NCBI GenBank assembly: GCA_018816185.1
Contig: JAHIWI010000081.1
Location: 1 to 64,000 of the forward strand
Reading direction: 5' to 3'
DNA length: 64,000 nucleotides
Source: Bacillota bacterium
GTDB lineage: Bacteria; Bacillota; Bacilli; Bacillales_A; Planococcaceae
Positions 16,778 through 26,061 of this stretch are shown in pieces; positions within the stretch are counted from its first letter, which is position 1, and each line of letters opens with the position of its first letter. A program made the position numbers and the translations under genes. A model generated the notes under the pieces. That model made no database searches. It was not told the DNA's origin and saw only the letters and a program-made list of their open reading frames with translations.

Positions 16778-17195
16778 CTGTCATCTTTCCTTTTCCAATA
16801 TATATTCTCACCGTTTTTATAGAATCTGTTGTATCGAATGTTAATGTACCAAAATTTACGATTGAACCATTCGGGTTAAATGCAATACTTTTTAACGTAC
16901 TTTTAGTTGAGAGTCTGATTCCTTTAGGCAAACTCCTATGAACAATAGGTTCAAAATAAGATTTCCTAGTAGTATAAGTAGTTCCATTATTCCCAAATAC
17001 AAGTTCTGTTTGTGTACTATTAACAATTGAATAATTTTGCATATGGTAAATATCCAACTTAAATTGATTCATAAACAAAGAAAAAGCTTTCTTTTCAAAA
17101 TAAGAATTACTCATAAAGATCACACTCATTGTGATTGTTCCTACAATACTTAAAACGAGCAAAACTTCTAGGAGAGTATATCCACGACTATTCAA
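16767..17195 (-). CDS. comGD: ComGD-like competence pseudopilin
   Basis: The 142 residues begin with NSRGYTLLEVLLVLSIVG, a complete prepilin motif (Gly5, Glu10), then a GspH/FimT-like soluble part. The start is TTG without a clear ribosome site and overlaps the comGC stop by eight bases, so it probably depends on coupled translation. Confidence 0.88.
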   Translation of the reverse strand: MNSRGYTLLEVLLVLSIVGTITMSVIFMSNSYFEKKAFSLFMNQFKLDIYHMQNYSIVNSTQTELVFGNNGTTYTTRKSYFEPIVHRSLPKGIRLSTKSTLKSIAFNPNGSIVNFGTLTFDTTDSIKTVRIYIGKGKMTVEE

Positions 17196-17508
17196 TTACA
17201 GTAATTGAACTAACTACACCAGAGGAATCAATTGAAAGCGCACTCCCATCAGGACAAGTGATTTGATCAGCATTTAAATACTCTGTATCAACCAAATTTT
17301 GTACTGTTGGAACTCCATTCAACTCCATCCGGTATGCTTCTACTTGTCCTTGAACCATTTTTACATATGCTTGACAACCCTTCTGATCAATAGTTGCAGA
17401 ATGCTTTGTTACATTTGGAATAGCGATTAAAATGAGCACAGAAATGATTAATAATACAACCATCATTTCAATTAAGGTAAATCCAAACTGATTTCTAAAT
17501 TTTTTCAT
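17188..17508 (-). CDS. comGC: Major competence pilin ComGC
   Basis: The major subunit of the competence pilus that binds and pulls in DNA. The 106 residues start with MKKFRNQFGFTLIEMMVVLL, a textbook type IV prepilin signal (Gly9, Glu14), and have two cysteines (near residues 45 and 85) that could form the disulfide known for this protein. The ATG follows TAGGAGGAAC. Confidence 0.94.
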   Translation of the reverse strand: MKKFRNQFGFTLIEMMVVLLIISVLILIAIPNVTKHSATIDQKGCQAYVKMVQGQVEAYRMELNGVPTVQNLVDTEYLNADQITCPDGSALSIDSSGVVSSITVIE

Positions 17509-17517
17509 ATGTTCCTC

Positions 17518-18552
17518 CTAAATAAAATCGATCATTCCGTAAACAGGTAGTAAAATTGATAAGTATGCGCCTAATATACAAATTGCTAGTATTCCAAATA
17601 GAATGGGCTGAACAAACGCCAAATTTTTTGTAACCTTATTTTCAATTTGTTCTGTTAGTAGGTCACTAAATATTAATAATTCCTTTGCTAAATGACCACT
17701 CGCTTCTCCATGGGAAATATAAGCTGGAAACTCTTTTAAGAAACAACCAGCGATTGTTACGGCTTTTTCAACACTTTCGCCAAGGCTAATCGATTGGTAT
17801 ATTTGCATGCTAATCGCTTGAATGAAGGGCTGATTTGTTTGAGTTCTTAATAGGTCTAAAGCTTTTAAGAGAGAAATACCACTGGCTAATAACGTGCCTA
17901 GTTCTTGTGCAAAAGATCTTGTCCAAAATATCTTCATCCAGCTTGAAAAATAAGGTGTTTTTTTTAGTATTTCTAATTGAAAGTCCAATGATTTTCTTTT
18001 TAACCATTGATGTAAAAGAAAATATAGAAACAAACCTCCTATGGTTATTGAAATTAACATATCGGGTACGTGCAGTAATGTATTTGTCCAATGCAATATT
18101 TCATCCTGATCTGCAGACTGCCTAGATGCCACCAAATTCTTCATATTTGGAAGAAAATATGTTCTAAAAGCTATAAACAAACCACCAAGAATAATGAATA
18201 AAAATAATGGGTACATCATGATTTTCTTTAAACTCGCCTTTGCACGCTCTTTCATCGAAATATGCCTTTGAAGTGTTCCTATAGCGACATTTAACCTACC
18301 ATGAGATTCAGCCATTTCTATTGGAAGAAGATAATCTACAGAAATACCTAATAGTATAAAAATCTCAACGACTCCGTTACCATTTCTTAACGTTTCATCA
18401 ATCTTTCGAGAGACTTCGTTCTCACATTTAACATGATATGGAAGTAACATTAATAGAGATGAATGAAAGGTATATCCCTCATCTAATAAATTAGACAATC
18501 TCAATAAAAACTGACTCTGAAGTTTTTTAGGAATTTGATCTTGTTTAGCCAT
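17518..18552 (-). CDS. comGB: Competence pilus assembly platform protein ComGB
   Basis: The polytopic inner-membrane platform of the pilus machine (PilC/GspF family). The 344 residues show two repeats of the GspF domain, with membrane helices near residues 117-137, 165-182 and 318-340. Conserved elements include ESHGRLNVAI and ISHGEASGHLA. ATG at 18552 has GGCGG nine bases upstream. A TTG two codons earlier is also possible. Confidence 0.92.
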   Translation of the reverse strand: MAKQDQIPKKLQSQFLLRLSNLLDEGYTFHSSLLMLLPYHVKCENEVSRKIDETLRNGNGVVEIFILLGISVDYLLPIEMAESHGRLNVAIGTLQRHISMKERAKASLKKIMMYPLFLFIILGGLFIAFRTYFLPNMKNLVASRQSADQDEILHWTNTLLHVPDMLISITIGGLFLYFLLHQWLKRKSLDFQLEILKKTPYFSSWMKIFWTRSFAQELGTLLASGISLLKALDLLRTQTNQPFIQAISMQIYQSISLGESVEKAVTIAGCFLKEFPAYISHGEASGHLAKELLIFSDLLTEQIENKVTKNLAFVQPILFGILAICILGAYLSILLPVYGMIDFI

Positions 18553-19606
18553 ATTCAAATCCGCCTACATGAAATGCACCACTTAGAAAAGCTTTCTCTA
18601 TTTTTGCTCTGAGAGTTAAATGAGGAGGCATAGTAAACATTACTCCAGCTTTAATCATTGTCATCGCTTGATGAAGTGTTTCGCCATGCAACACTTCATA
18701 TATCGAGCTGCGACTTGCTTCTCGCTCCCCATCGTTCTGCACCTCAAAACTTGTGAGTAATTGTTGAGAAGAGACACAAACAAGGGCTTGTTGTAATTCA
18801 TCAATGGTTATCCCTAAATCCATTAATCTAAATAGACAACCTACCGTATTTTTGGAATGGACAGTCGTTAATACCAAGTGTCCTGTTAAGGCAGCTTGCA
18901 TTGCTGCTCGTGCAGTTTCAACATCACGGATTTCACCAATCATAATGACATCAGGTGAATGCCTTAAAATAGCTTTTAATCCAGCTGAATAGGTAACACC
19001 TGATCGTTCATTCACTTGGATTTGAAGTAAATGAGACTGATTATTTTCGACTGGATCTTCAAGCGAAATAACATGTCGGTTTAACTGGTGTGAACTATAA
19101 CTTGTCAATGAATACATGGTGGTCGTTTTACCACAACCAGTAGGACCAGTTAGACAAATTAATCCTTGTTTTTCCTTCATAAGTTCTTGAAAAACAATTG
19201 CGTCTGCTGGGTCTACCATTAATTCATGTAAGGGTCTTGTTTCGTCATGTAATTGCATACGAATGACCAGACTTTCTTTGTTTTGAATCGTTGGGAGTGT
19301 TGATACTCTAAAAGAACATTTTTTATCGGAAATGTTTTGTTCGAATGAACCACTTTGAGGTTTTCGTTTTTCACTAATATCGAGAGAGGATAAAAATTTG
19401 AAGTATGAAATAATTCGATCTCCTATATCCAGGTGAAGCTTACCTGCAGGAATCAAATTTGAGTGATGTCTAAAATAAATAGTATACATATCGGGATTAG
19501 GAACAAGATGTATATCAGAGGCATTGGCCAAAAGTCCTCGTGTTAACAACTTGAGACATTTTTGTTCGATAATATTAAACTCAATCACCATATACTTACC
19601 AATCAT
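18545..19606 (-). CDS. comGA: Competence pilus assembly ATPase ComGA
   Basis: The secretion ATPase that drives pilus assembly at the cell pole. The 353 residues include ASDIHLVP, the Walker A loop GPTGCGKTTTMYSL, the Asp box ISLEDPVE, Walker B GEIRDVETARAAM and the His box GHLVLTTVHSKN. The segment after SSQQLLTSFEVQ lacks the cysteine cluster I remember from B. subtilis ComGA. The start may be ATG at 19606 or at 19591, and neither has a strong ribosome site. Confidence 0.93.
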   Translation of the reverse strand: MIGKYMVIEFNIIEQKCLKLLTRGLLANASDIHLVPNPDMYTIYFRHHSNLIPAGKLHLDIGDRIISYFKFLSSLDISEKRKPQSGSFEQNISDKKCSFRVSTLPTIQNKESLVIRMQLHDETRPLHELMVDPADAIVFQELMKEKQGLICLTGPTGCGKTTTMYSLTSYSSHQLNRHVISLEDPVENNQSHLLQIQVNERSGVTYSAGLKAILRHSPDVIMIGEIRDVETARAAMQAALTGHLVLTTVHSKNTVGCLFRLMDLGITIDELQQALVCVSSQQLLTSFEVQNDGEREASRSSIYEVLHGETLHQAMTMIKAGVMFTMPPHLTLRAKIEKAFLSGAFHVGGFEYG

Positions 19607-19644
19607 CCAAAACAGCCGATGACCGCTCTTCGCCTGTTGAGAGA

Positions 19645-19673
19645 ATTATACTTGCAGCTTGTTTGAAATGGAA
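19645..19673 (-). promoter_or_regulatory. Sigma-A-like promoter of comGA
   Basis: TTCCAT is followed after 17 bases by a perfect TATAAT on the minus strand, about 40 bases before the first ATG. A weak -35 fits a promoter that needs the activator ComK, but I cannot find a clean pair of AAAA-N5-TTTT boxes. Confidence 0.5.
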
Positions 19674-19683
19674 GCTTTTTCCT

Positions 19684-19729
19684 TAAAATAAAAATTTCCT
19701 ACCTTTTATGGCAGGAAATTTTTATTTTA
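19684..19729 (-). terminator. Terminator of mgsR
   Basis: A long AT-rich inverted repeat (TAAAATAAAAATTTCCT and complement) lies between comGA and mgsR, directly after the mgsR stop. Confidence 0.75.
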
Positions 19730-19733
19730 CCTA

Positions 19734-20111
19734 TTAAACAGCTTCAGAAAATTTAATTTTGCTTATAAAACTTTTTAAATGTTCCGGTTGATACCCCACT
19801 ACTAAGCGTTTTCCGTCTGAAATAATTGGACGTCTCAATAATTTTGGATCTTGAATAATCAATTCTACAACTTGAGAAAGTGGAAGATCTTCTATTTCTA
19901 CATTTAAGTCTTTAAATGACTGACTCCTTGTAGCTAATATTTCATCAAGTCCTTCAGTTGTTAATGATAACAAAGAATATAATTCTTCAGCAGTTGGAGT
20001 TTGGCGGAATAGATGTCTTTCCTTAAACTCCACGTTATTTGCAACCAACCATTTTTTTGTTTTTCGACATGATGTACATGATGGATAAGTAAAGAATGTA
20101 ACAGGATTCAT
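19734..20111 (-). CDS. mgsR: Spx/MgsR family regulator
   Basis: Spx-type proteins bind the alpha subunit of RNA polymerase and redirect transcription under thiol or general stress. The 125 residues start with the thioredoxin-like CXXC switch (Cys12, Cys15 in SCTSCRKTK) and contain LLRRPI near residue 93. The position beside yqgY and comGA equals that of mgsR (yqgZ) in B. subtilis, which separates it from spx proper. ATG at 20111 follows GGAGG by eight bases. Confidence 0.88.
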   Translation of the reverse strand: MNPVTFFTYPSCTSCRKTKKWLVANNVEFKERHLFRQTPTAEELYSLLSLTTEGLDEILATRSQSFKDLNVEIEDLPLSQVVELIIQDPKLLRRPIISDGKRLVVGYQPEHLKSFISKIKFSEAV

Positions 20112-20437
20112 TTCTAATTCCTCCATTTCATTATTTTTATGTTATACATACTGTACAACATTTGTATATGTTTTGTCACGTTAATTGTTTAGTATTTTTA
20201 AATAAAATTTCGGACTTTGCTTTTCCATTTGTATAAGGTTTATTTTTATGACTTAAATTGATTTCACAGACCCTATTAAATCACCCAATTTAAACAAACT
20301 CATTCAAATTAGATTAAAAATATTCACTCTACACTGGTTTGTCACAATCTATAGCCAATCTAGAGTTTACATTTTCGATTAGAATCATTTATAATAAGTA
20401 AGAGATTATTGTATGGTTTTAAAAGGAGGGACTACTC
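20112..20437. other. Divergent promoter region of mgsR and yqgY
   Basis: The 326 bases are AT rich and carry no gene. They hold the yqgY promoter on the right. For mgsR I see only weak TTGTAC/TATAAC elements near 20130-20160 and no clear sigma-B promoter. Confidence 0.6.
20366..20395 (+). promoter_or_regulatory. Sigma-A promoter of yqgY
   Basis: TTTACA, 18 bases, then TATAAT. The likely start of transcription is about 35 bases before the yqgY ATG. Confidence 0.7.
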
Positions 20438-20680
20438 ATGAACAATATGTATAAAGTTATGGGTTTCTGGACAGGTATTTTTGCAGTTATGTTTCATTTA
20501 GGTGATATGACAGAAGCTTCTTTATTAATGTTAGCGAACACTGGTTTATTCCTTCTTCTAGGGTTCTTGAACCTTACAGAACGTATGTATATCTATATTT
20601 TTGGAGCTTACTTAACAATCTTCTTTGCAGGCTTCACGTACTATACAACGTTTATACACGTACCAGGAGCAGGGCATTAA
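20438..20680 (+). CDS. yqgY: DUF2626 small membrane protein YqgY
   Basis: An 80-residue protein with three hydrophobic helices. It matches the YqgY/DUF2626 family in length, in start (MNNMYKVMGFWTGIFAVMFH) and in its place beside mgsR. Its function is unknown. The ATG is preceded by AAAGGAGGG. Confidence 0.85.
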   Translation: MNNMYKVMGFWTGIFAVMFHLGDMTEASLLMLANTGLFLLLGFLNLTERMYIYIFGAYLTIFFAGFTYYTTFIHVPGAGH

Positions 20681-20690
20681 TCAAAAACAA

Positions 20691-20724
20691 AAAACAGCTT
20701 GCATCATATGATGCAAGCTGTTTT
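20691..20724. terminator. Bidirectional terminator between yqgY and yqgX
   Basis: A perfect 34-base palindrome (AAAACAGCTTGCATCAT and complement) separates the two convergent genes and has T runs on both sides. Confidence 0.88.
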
Positions 20725-20730
20725 ATTTTG

Positions 20731-21369
20731 TTAAAAGCCATTTAAAAAAGGGTTATGATTCATTTCTTCTTCTGGTGTAGTTGGGTAGCCGTGACCAGGA
20801 TAACACATGGTTTGTTCTGGAAGTGTCAATATTTTTTCATGAATCGATTTCATTAATACTTTTTCATTTCCATTGGGAAGATCAGTTCGTCCTATACTTC
20901 CTTGGAATAAAGTATCTCCAACGATTGCAAATTCATCCTGTTTAAACCAAAATGTTAAACTACCTGGAGAATGTCCAGGAGTATGGATGACTTGAAAAGA
21001 GAAATTACCGATTTCAAGGGTAGATTCTTCATCAATTAAGATATCGGCTGGTCTTCCAGATATATTAGGCAGTTCATTAAATCTTGATGAACCATTTTTA
21101 AGTGGGTTCGTTAACCAATCTTTTTCAGCCTGATGAATATAAACAGGAACTTTAAATTCATCTCTAACAGCATCCACTGCTCCAATATGATCAAAATGAG
21201 CATGAGTTAAAACAATCGCTAGTGGTTTTAGCTGCATTTTCTTCAATTCTTTGATTAATTTTAATCCTTCTTCACCTGGATCAAATACTAAACATTCTTT
21301 ATCCTTTTTTGAAACAACATAACAATTCGTTTGTAATGGTCCAAGTGGATAGGTACGTATATTTAACAT
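20731..21369 (-). CDS. yqgX: Metallo-beta-lactamase fold hydrolase YqgX
   Basis: A 212-residue glyoxalase II-like hydrolase. The metal motif THAHFDH gives His56, His58, Asp60 and His61, followed by HTPGHSPGS, GDTLF and a final PGHG. The shorter start at 21369 is chosen because AGAGGTGA precedes it and MLNIRTYPLGPLQTNCY is the family N-terminus. The substrate is not known, and general thioester hydrolysis is likely. Confidence 0.92.
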   Translation of the reverse strand: MLNIRTYPLGPLQTNCYVVSKKDKECLVFDPGEEGLKLIKELKKMQLKPLAIVLTHAHFDHIGAVDAVRDEFKVPVYIHQAEKDWLTNPLKNGSSRFNELPNISGRPADILIDEESTLEIGNFSFQVIHTPGHSPGSLTFWFKQDEFAIVGDTLFQGSIGRTDLPNGNEKVLMKSIHEKILTLPEQTMCYPGHGYPTTPEEEMNHNPFLNGF

Positions 21370-21531
21370 GAAATCACCTCTCGTGTATTGTATCAGATAG
21401 CGGCCTAGGAAAACATACACGTTCAAAGAACGTTCACTTTTTATCCTCGACAAATGCTTGAATAAAACATATAATGGTACATGAAACGTGTATTCGACAT
21501 TCATTTTCTAATGTCAAAAGGAGTGTCCTTA

Positions 21532-21711
21532 ATGAACTTATTAATGGTTATTTTTGGCCTTGTGGCAATTCTCGGTGCAGTAGGAACCGTTCAAGCTATT
21601 AAAGAGAAAAACCTTTTAGGTGTAGTCTTTAATGTAGCAACCTTTGCTATTTTCGCTTGGTTTACTGTAATGACAATTATAGACCAAGGCTATCCACCAT
21701 CACTACATTAA
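21532..21711 (+). CDS. yqgW: DUF2759 small membrane protein YqgW
   Basis: A 59-residue protein with two hydrophobic helices, beginning MNLLMVIFGLVAILGAVGT. ATG at 21532 is eight bases after AAAGGAGTG. The open frame extends upstream to 21481, but that part contains the ribosome site. Family and position match B. subtilis yqgW, and the function is unknown. Confidence 0.85.
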   Translation: MNLLMVIFGLVAILGAVGTVQAIKEKNLLGVVFNVATFAIFAWFTVMTIIDQGYPPSLH

Positions 21712-21720
21712 TCAATACGA

Positions 21721-21750
21721 AAAAGCTGACGAATTAATTCGTCAGCTTTT
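21721..21750. terminator. Bidirectional terminator between yqgW and yqgU
   Basis: A perfect 30-base palindrome (AAAAGCTGACGAATT and complement) ends two bases before the yqgU stop codon. Confidence 0.88.
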
Positions 21751-21751
21751 T

Positions 21752-22867
21752 TCATTCCGAAATATATTCAATCCACTTCAATTCTTCCCTACTATTCAAA
21801 TTAATGATCGTGAACAAACCTTCTCCCTTTAAACAGTACTCCCCATTTGGTGAGCAAATCAATTGAACATATCCTTCATCAAATTCAACACGTTCGTTTT
21901 CGGATTTAAAACTAAATTCCACTAACTCTAATCTACTTTGATTTACATCTAAAAGACCAGGATTAGGTGAAATATAAGTTAAAAATGATTCTTGATTTGT
22001 CCAAATAATTTCCGGAATAAACCACTGTGAATAATTACTGATTGCAGGAGTTTCGAATATTTTCTCCGTTTTATTTTTCAAATCAGAAAGTTTGTAAATG
22101 AATAGTTCCCTATCTTGATCAATTTGAACGGTTAATGATAATTCTTCATAGTAATCAACAAATATATAGTTACTCTCCTCAGACTTAGAAATTGAACCAT
22201 CCGCTATAGAAATTGTTGTTAGTGGACCTCCGGATAACGCATCATTTTCCTTCCACTCCACCCCCACTAATTCATTAACCGATGCCCATTCTAAAAACGG
22301 CTGAGAAGATGAAATTAATTCTAATATTTGAGTTTTACTCGAATACATAAAAGTATCGAACGTCCAATCTTCATAAAAAGCAGTTACCGTCATCAATTCA
22401 ACTTGAGATGGATGCCACTCAAATACAATTTCAGAAGACTCTATAGTTAATTCATCTACCTTAGTACCGCCCATTTCATATATCCCAATTATTGCTTGAA
22501 GTGAATTTTCTGACATGAGTAAAGTAAAGTGAGATTTTGAAGGATGTATAATCACATCATTTATAGGCATTTCAACAGTTGCATGATGTGTCTTTTTATT
22601 GGAATTCAAATCGTATGTATAAACATGTGACCCTTCCATATTTTTCTCCAAAAACATTATTTCTGTTTCAGAAATCCAACCAATGACACGGTCGAATTCT
22701 TCACTTTTCGCAAAATATTGTGAAGGGATCTTTACTTCTTTGACGTCATTTGAAGTTTTAGGACTTTCCACTGGAGGTAGTTCTGTTGAAACAACCACAT
22801 TAGATTCATCTTCTTTACATCCATATATAAACAGAATTCCTACCAAGATTATTATTAACCGTTTCAA
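21752..22867 (-). CDS. yqgU: YqgU-like lipoprotein with predicted beta-propeller
   Basis: The 371 residues begin with a short signal peptide that ends in LFIYGC, a lipobox-like sequence with an unusual Tyr, so the mature protein would be lipid-anchored outside the cell. The rest has repeating blade-like segments (for example SETEIMFLEKN, HPSKSHFTLLMSE and ECHPSQ-like WHPSQVELMTV), as in the YqgU beta-propeller family. TTG at 22867 is used because AGGAGGTGG lies just upstream. Its function is not known. Confidence 0.78.
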   Translation of the reverse strand: MKRLIIILVGILFIYGCKEDESNVVVSTELPPVESPKTSNDVKEVKIPSQYFAKSEEFDRVIGWISETEIMFLEKNMEGSHVYTYDLNSNKKTHHATVEMPINDVIIHPSKSHFTLLMSENSLQAIIGIYEMGGTKVDELTIESSEIVFEWHPSQVELMTVTAFYEDWTFDTFMYSSKTQILELISSSQPFLEWASVNELVGVEWKENDALSGGPLTTISIADGSISKSEESNYIFVDYYEELSLTVQIDQDRELFIYKLSDLKNKTEKIFETPAISNYSQWFIPEIIWTNQESFLTYISPNPGLLDVNQSRLELVEFSFKSENERVEFDEGYVQLICSPNGEYCLKGEGLFTIINLNSREELKWIEYISE

Positions 22868-23012
22868 ACAGACCACCTCCTCTTATAAAGTAGTACGTTT
22901 AAAATCAAATTTTGTTTCAGACAATTGCATATTTATTTCGTTTTAGTATTTAAATGAAGAGAAAGGCGAATAATTAATATTGATTCTAAACAGATTCACT
23001 AAAATACTAAAA

Positions 23013-23056
23013 AAACCGTTTGTAATAAGCAATACTCTGCTCATCACAAACGGTTT
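23013..23056 (-). terminator. Terminator of yqgS
   Basis: Stem AAACCGTTTGT with its exact complement and a 22-base loop, seven bases after the yqgS stop. Confidence 0.75.
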
Positions 23057-23062
23057 ACATTT

Positions 23063-24964
23063 TTATTTAGATTGATTCGCTTCATCAATTAATAAATTAC
23101 CAGTTTTCACATCGTAAAATCTGAGTAAATCACCATTGATAATTTGATCTGAGTAGCCTAGTTCTTCAGCTGCGCGCTCTGTATAAGGAGCACATGATGC
23201 TGCATCAGTTGCTAAGCCTGTTTCTTTCTCATAGCATGTATTTCCAGCATAAACAAAATCTTTAGTTACAAAACGGCCATCTCTAAACACAACAAATTCT
23301 TCGTGATCTTCAGAGAAAACATCTGCACCAAGTTGCATATCTTTACTTGTTTCAATACCAAGCAAATGTAGTAATGTTGGTCGAATATCAATCTGTCCAG
23401 ATACTTCTTCAACGACTTGACCTTTATCAGATCCAGGAACGTGAATGAAGAATGGTACGCGTTGCAATTGAGCACTTTCAAAAGGAGTAATTTCTTTTCC
23501 TAAATATTGCGCCATTGCATCATTATGATTTTCAGAGATACCATAGTGATCTCCATACATAACGATAATTGAATTTTCGTAAAGACCTTTTTCTTTTAGA
23601 TCTTCAAACAAAAGTTTAACCGATTCATCCATATAACGTGCAGTCTGGAAATAACGATTTAACGTTCCTGAATTGGAATCGTACTCCGGAATGAATTGAT
23701 CTGGTTCATCTAAATGGAAAGGATAATGATTCGTTAAAGTGATTAAACGAGAGTAAAAAGGTTGTGGCATTTCTGTCATATGTTCGACAGATTGCTCAAA
23801 GAAAGGAATATCTTTTAAACCCCAGTTTACAGCATCACCATCTTCAACTGTGTAGCTATCAACATCGTAAAACTTATCAATATTTAAAGCATTATACATC
23901 ATGTCACGATTCCAGAAACTCTTGTTATTAGCATGCATTACATTCGTAAAATAACCGTTGTCTCCAAGTCTTTCAGCCATAGAGTTATAAGTATTCCCAC
24001 TATGAGTAAAGAATACAGCTCCACCGCCTAATGGATATAATCCATTTTCAACTAGGAATTCAGAATCGGAAGTTTTGCCTAATCCTGTTTGATGATAAAA
24101 GTTTGGGAAGTAGAAAGTATCTTTATCGCTAGAAAGCTCATTTAAGAAAGGTGTAACAACTTGACCGTTCATTTCTTCATTCATCACAAATGTTTGAAGT
24201 GATTCAAGTGAAACAACAATCACGTTTTTACCTTCAGCTAATCCGAAGACTTCCACATCCGGTTCTGCTTGATTAGAACGAACAAAGTTATTTACTTCGA
24301 CAAGTTCACTACCATCAGCTAAAGCCCGTTGAGCATGAGATTTTGACTGAATATAAATATCATAGATATGGTAGTTATATGTTCCAATATTTTTAACTAA
24401 TAACTCACGATCAAAACTACGTGTTAAAAGTTGTGGACGTTCTGTTTCAGATAATCCTAAATTTAAAAATAATACTGCTGCTGCTAAAACAAAGTAAGCT
24501 TTGCGAATAGCAGGTTTAATAACGCCAAATTCTTTTTCAACCACAATAAATTTCATAACGATGAAAAGTATCACAACATCTGCAAAATACAATACATCTG
24601 TTAAGAAAATACTTTCTGCAGCAGAAGCTCCTAAATCACCAAAGTTGCTCGTTTGAAATAATACCGGCAACGTAATGAAATCGCTAAAGAAACGATAGAA
24701 AGCTACGTTTGCATATAAAATAACTGCAAGAACGCTGCTGGTAATCAGTAAATATCGATTTCTAGCTTTCACGGATTTAAAGAAAAGTGAAACTCCATAA
24801 ATAAACAATAGAAAACTAAGTGGATTCAAAAACAATATTAATTGTTGCATAACATTTTCAATTTTCATGTCAAAACTTATATGATAAACAACATATGTTT
24901 TTATCCATGTCAATACTATGGCAATTGCCAGAATCGAATGTTTTGGCCAATTAAAGGTCTTCAT
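23063..24964 (-). CDS. yqgS: LtaS-type polyglycerolphosphate lipoteichoic acid synthase
   Basis: Polymerises glycerol phosphate from phosphatidylglycerol on the outer face of the membrane to build lipoteichoic acid. The 633 residues have five membrane helices in the first 175 residues, a linker and an extracellular sulfatase-like domain. The metal-binding Glu254 (VSLES) and the catalytic Thr298 (GKTSDSEF) are present, as is MYGDHYG. Bacilli have several paralogues, and the B. subtilis gene at this place is yqgS (ltaSA). Whether this one is the main synthase is open. Confidence 0.92.
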   Translation of the reverse strand: MKTFNWPKHSILAIAIVLTWIKTYVVYHISFDMKIENVMQQLILFLNPLSFLLFIYGVSLFFKSVKARNRYLLITSSVLAVILYANVAFYRFFSDFITLPVLFQTSNFGDLGASAAESIFLTDVLYFADVVILFIVMKFIVVEKEFGVIKPAIRKAYFVLAAAVLFLNLGLSETERPQLLTRSFDRELLVKNIGTYNYHIYDIYIQSKSHAQRALADGSELVEVNNFVRSNQAEPDVEVFGLAEGKNVIVVSLESLQTFVMNEEMNGQVVTPFLNELSSDKDTFYFPNFYHQTGLGKTSDSEFLVENGLYPLGGGAVFFTHSGNTYNSMAERLGDNGYFTNVMHANNKSFWNRDMMYNALNIDKFYDVDSYTVEDGDAVNWGLKDIPFFEQSVEHMTEMPQPFYSRLITLTNHYPFHLDEPDQFIPEYDSNSGTLNRYFQTARYMDESVKLLFEDLKEKGLYENSIIVMYGDHYGISENHNDAMAQYLGKEITPFESAQLQRVPFFIHVPGSDKGQVVEEVSGQIDIRPTLLHLLGIETSKDMQLGADVFSEDHEEFVVFRDGRFVTKDFVYAGNTCYEKETGLATDAASCAPYTERAAEELGYSDQIINGDLLRFYDVKTGNLLIDEANQSK

Positions 24965-25196
24965 TCAACATCCTCCTCTAATCTCCCTTATCTTTAGTAA
25001 GATAATCGAGAGAACATTATTATATCTTAATACTTTTTTTACAATATCGCAACTTACAGTTCATATGCGTGAGTTATCATATACAAATGTCTCAACATTT
25101 CACATACCCTTTATTAGACGGATAAAACATAAAAAAGTTTCAAATTTTATCTATTTATTTTTAATCTCTTGAAAATGCCTTTATTCCAAAAAAAAA

Positions 25197-25217
25197 TGAT
25201 AACCAGTAAGATTATCA
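25197..25217 (-). terminator. Terminator of yqgN-yqgQ
   Basis: A small stem (TGATAAYC type with a TTAC loop) followed by nine T on the minus strand, 20 bases after yqgQ. Confidence 0.7.
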
Positions 25218-25236
25218 ATTCCTCCTATTTAAATGG

Positions 25237-25428
25237 TTATTTATGCTTCGCAGCTTCCTGTCTAAGGATTAGAATGGCCATTTGAAAATCTTTTAAATCC
25301 AAAACACCGGCATTATATAATTCTCGAACTTCATCTTCCATTAACATGGCATCCGAAAGTCGATCTTTCGTATAAATATATGTCCCATATTTTTTTAGTA
25401 ATTGCATAACATCGTATAAGTTTTTCAT
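25237..25428 (-). CDS. yqgQ: DUF910 family protein YqgQ
   Basis: A 63-residue helical protein, MKNLYDVMQLLKKYGTYIYT at the start, typical of the YqgQ family. The function is unknown. Its ATG overlaps the yqgN stop by four bases. In B. subtilis the rhomboid protease gene gluP lies between these two genes and is absent here. Confidence 0.88.
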   Translation of the reverse strand: MKNLYDVMQLLKKYGTYIYTKDRLSDAMLMEDEVRELYNAGVLDLKDFQMAILILRQEAAKHK

Positions 25429-26006
25429 GACTTACCTCTTTGCGCATGACATATCCATTTATTTTGATCTGTTAAAATGATGTCCACTGGCAAATCATGA
25501 TGTTCTTTTGGCACTGAGGGAACCACTTGTTCATCAAATGCTAATGAAATTGTTGGCCCTATATATTTCTGTAAGAAGCGATCATAATAACCCCCACCAA
25601 AACCAACTCTATATCCTAAAGCATCAAAAACAACACCAGGAACAATAAGGTAAGATATGTCTTCCGCATTTATTTTATTCGTAATTTCAGGTTTCGGTTC
25701 ATGTAATTTCATATAGACAATTTCTAATTGATCGAACGAAGTAATTTCGTAAAATTGCATATCTCTTGTTTTAACATGACATTTTGGCACTGCTACACGA
25801 ATGCCAAGTGACCAAAGATGTTCAATTAAACGCCAAGTATCAACTTCAGGAAATGAGGAAATGGTAATTCCGATGATTTTTGATTGAAGGATTTGTTCCT
25901 CATTCAGCAAACTTTGCGTAATTTGAGCAGAACGAGTTTGATATGTTTGTGAGTCCATTTCTTTTAATATAGCTAAGACTTCATTACGCATGATTGTTTT
26001 ATCCAA
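25425..26006 (-). CDS. yqgN: 5-formyltetrahydrofolate cyclo-ligase
   Basis: Converts 5-formyltetrahydrofolate to 5,10-methenyltetrahydrofolate with ATP, returning the storage form to the one-carbon pool. The 193 residues show the family motif GYRVGFGGGYYDRFL near residue 130 and VPSVPKEHHDLPVDIILT at the end. The start is TTG with GGAGGG eight bases upstream. Confidence 0.93.
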   Translation of the reverse strand: MDKTIMRNEVLAILKEMDSQTYQTRSAQITQSLLNEEQILQSKIIGITISSFPEVDTWRLIEHLWSLGIRVAVPKCHVKTRDMQFYEITSFDQLEIVYMKLHEPKPEITNKINAEDISYLIVPGVVFDALGYRVGFGGGYYDRFLQKYIGPTISLAFDEQVVPSVPKEHHDLPVDIILTDQNKWICHAQRGKS

Positions 26007-26027
26007 TTAATAACCCTCCATGAAAAA

Positions 26028-26053
26028 AACCAAAACCTCGCAAGGTTTTGGTT
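26028..26053 (-). terminator. Terminator of rpmG
   Basis: Perfect stem AACCAAAACCT with a short loop, then a T run on the minus strand, between rpmG and yqgN. Confidence 0.85.
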
Positions 26054-26061
26054 AAATGTTA

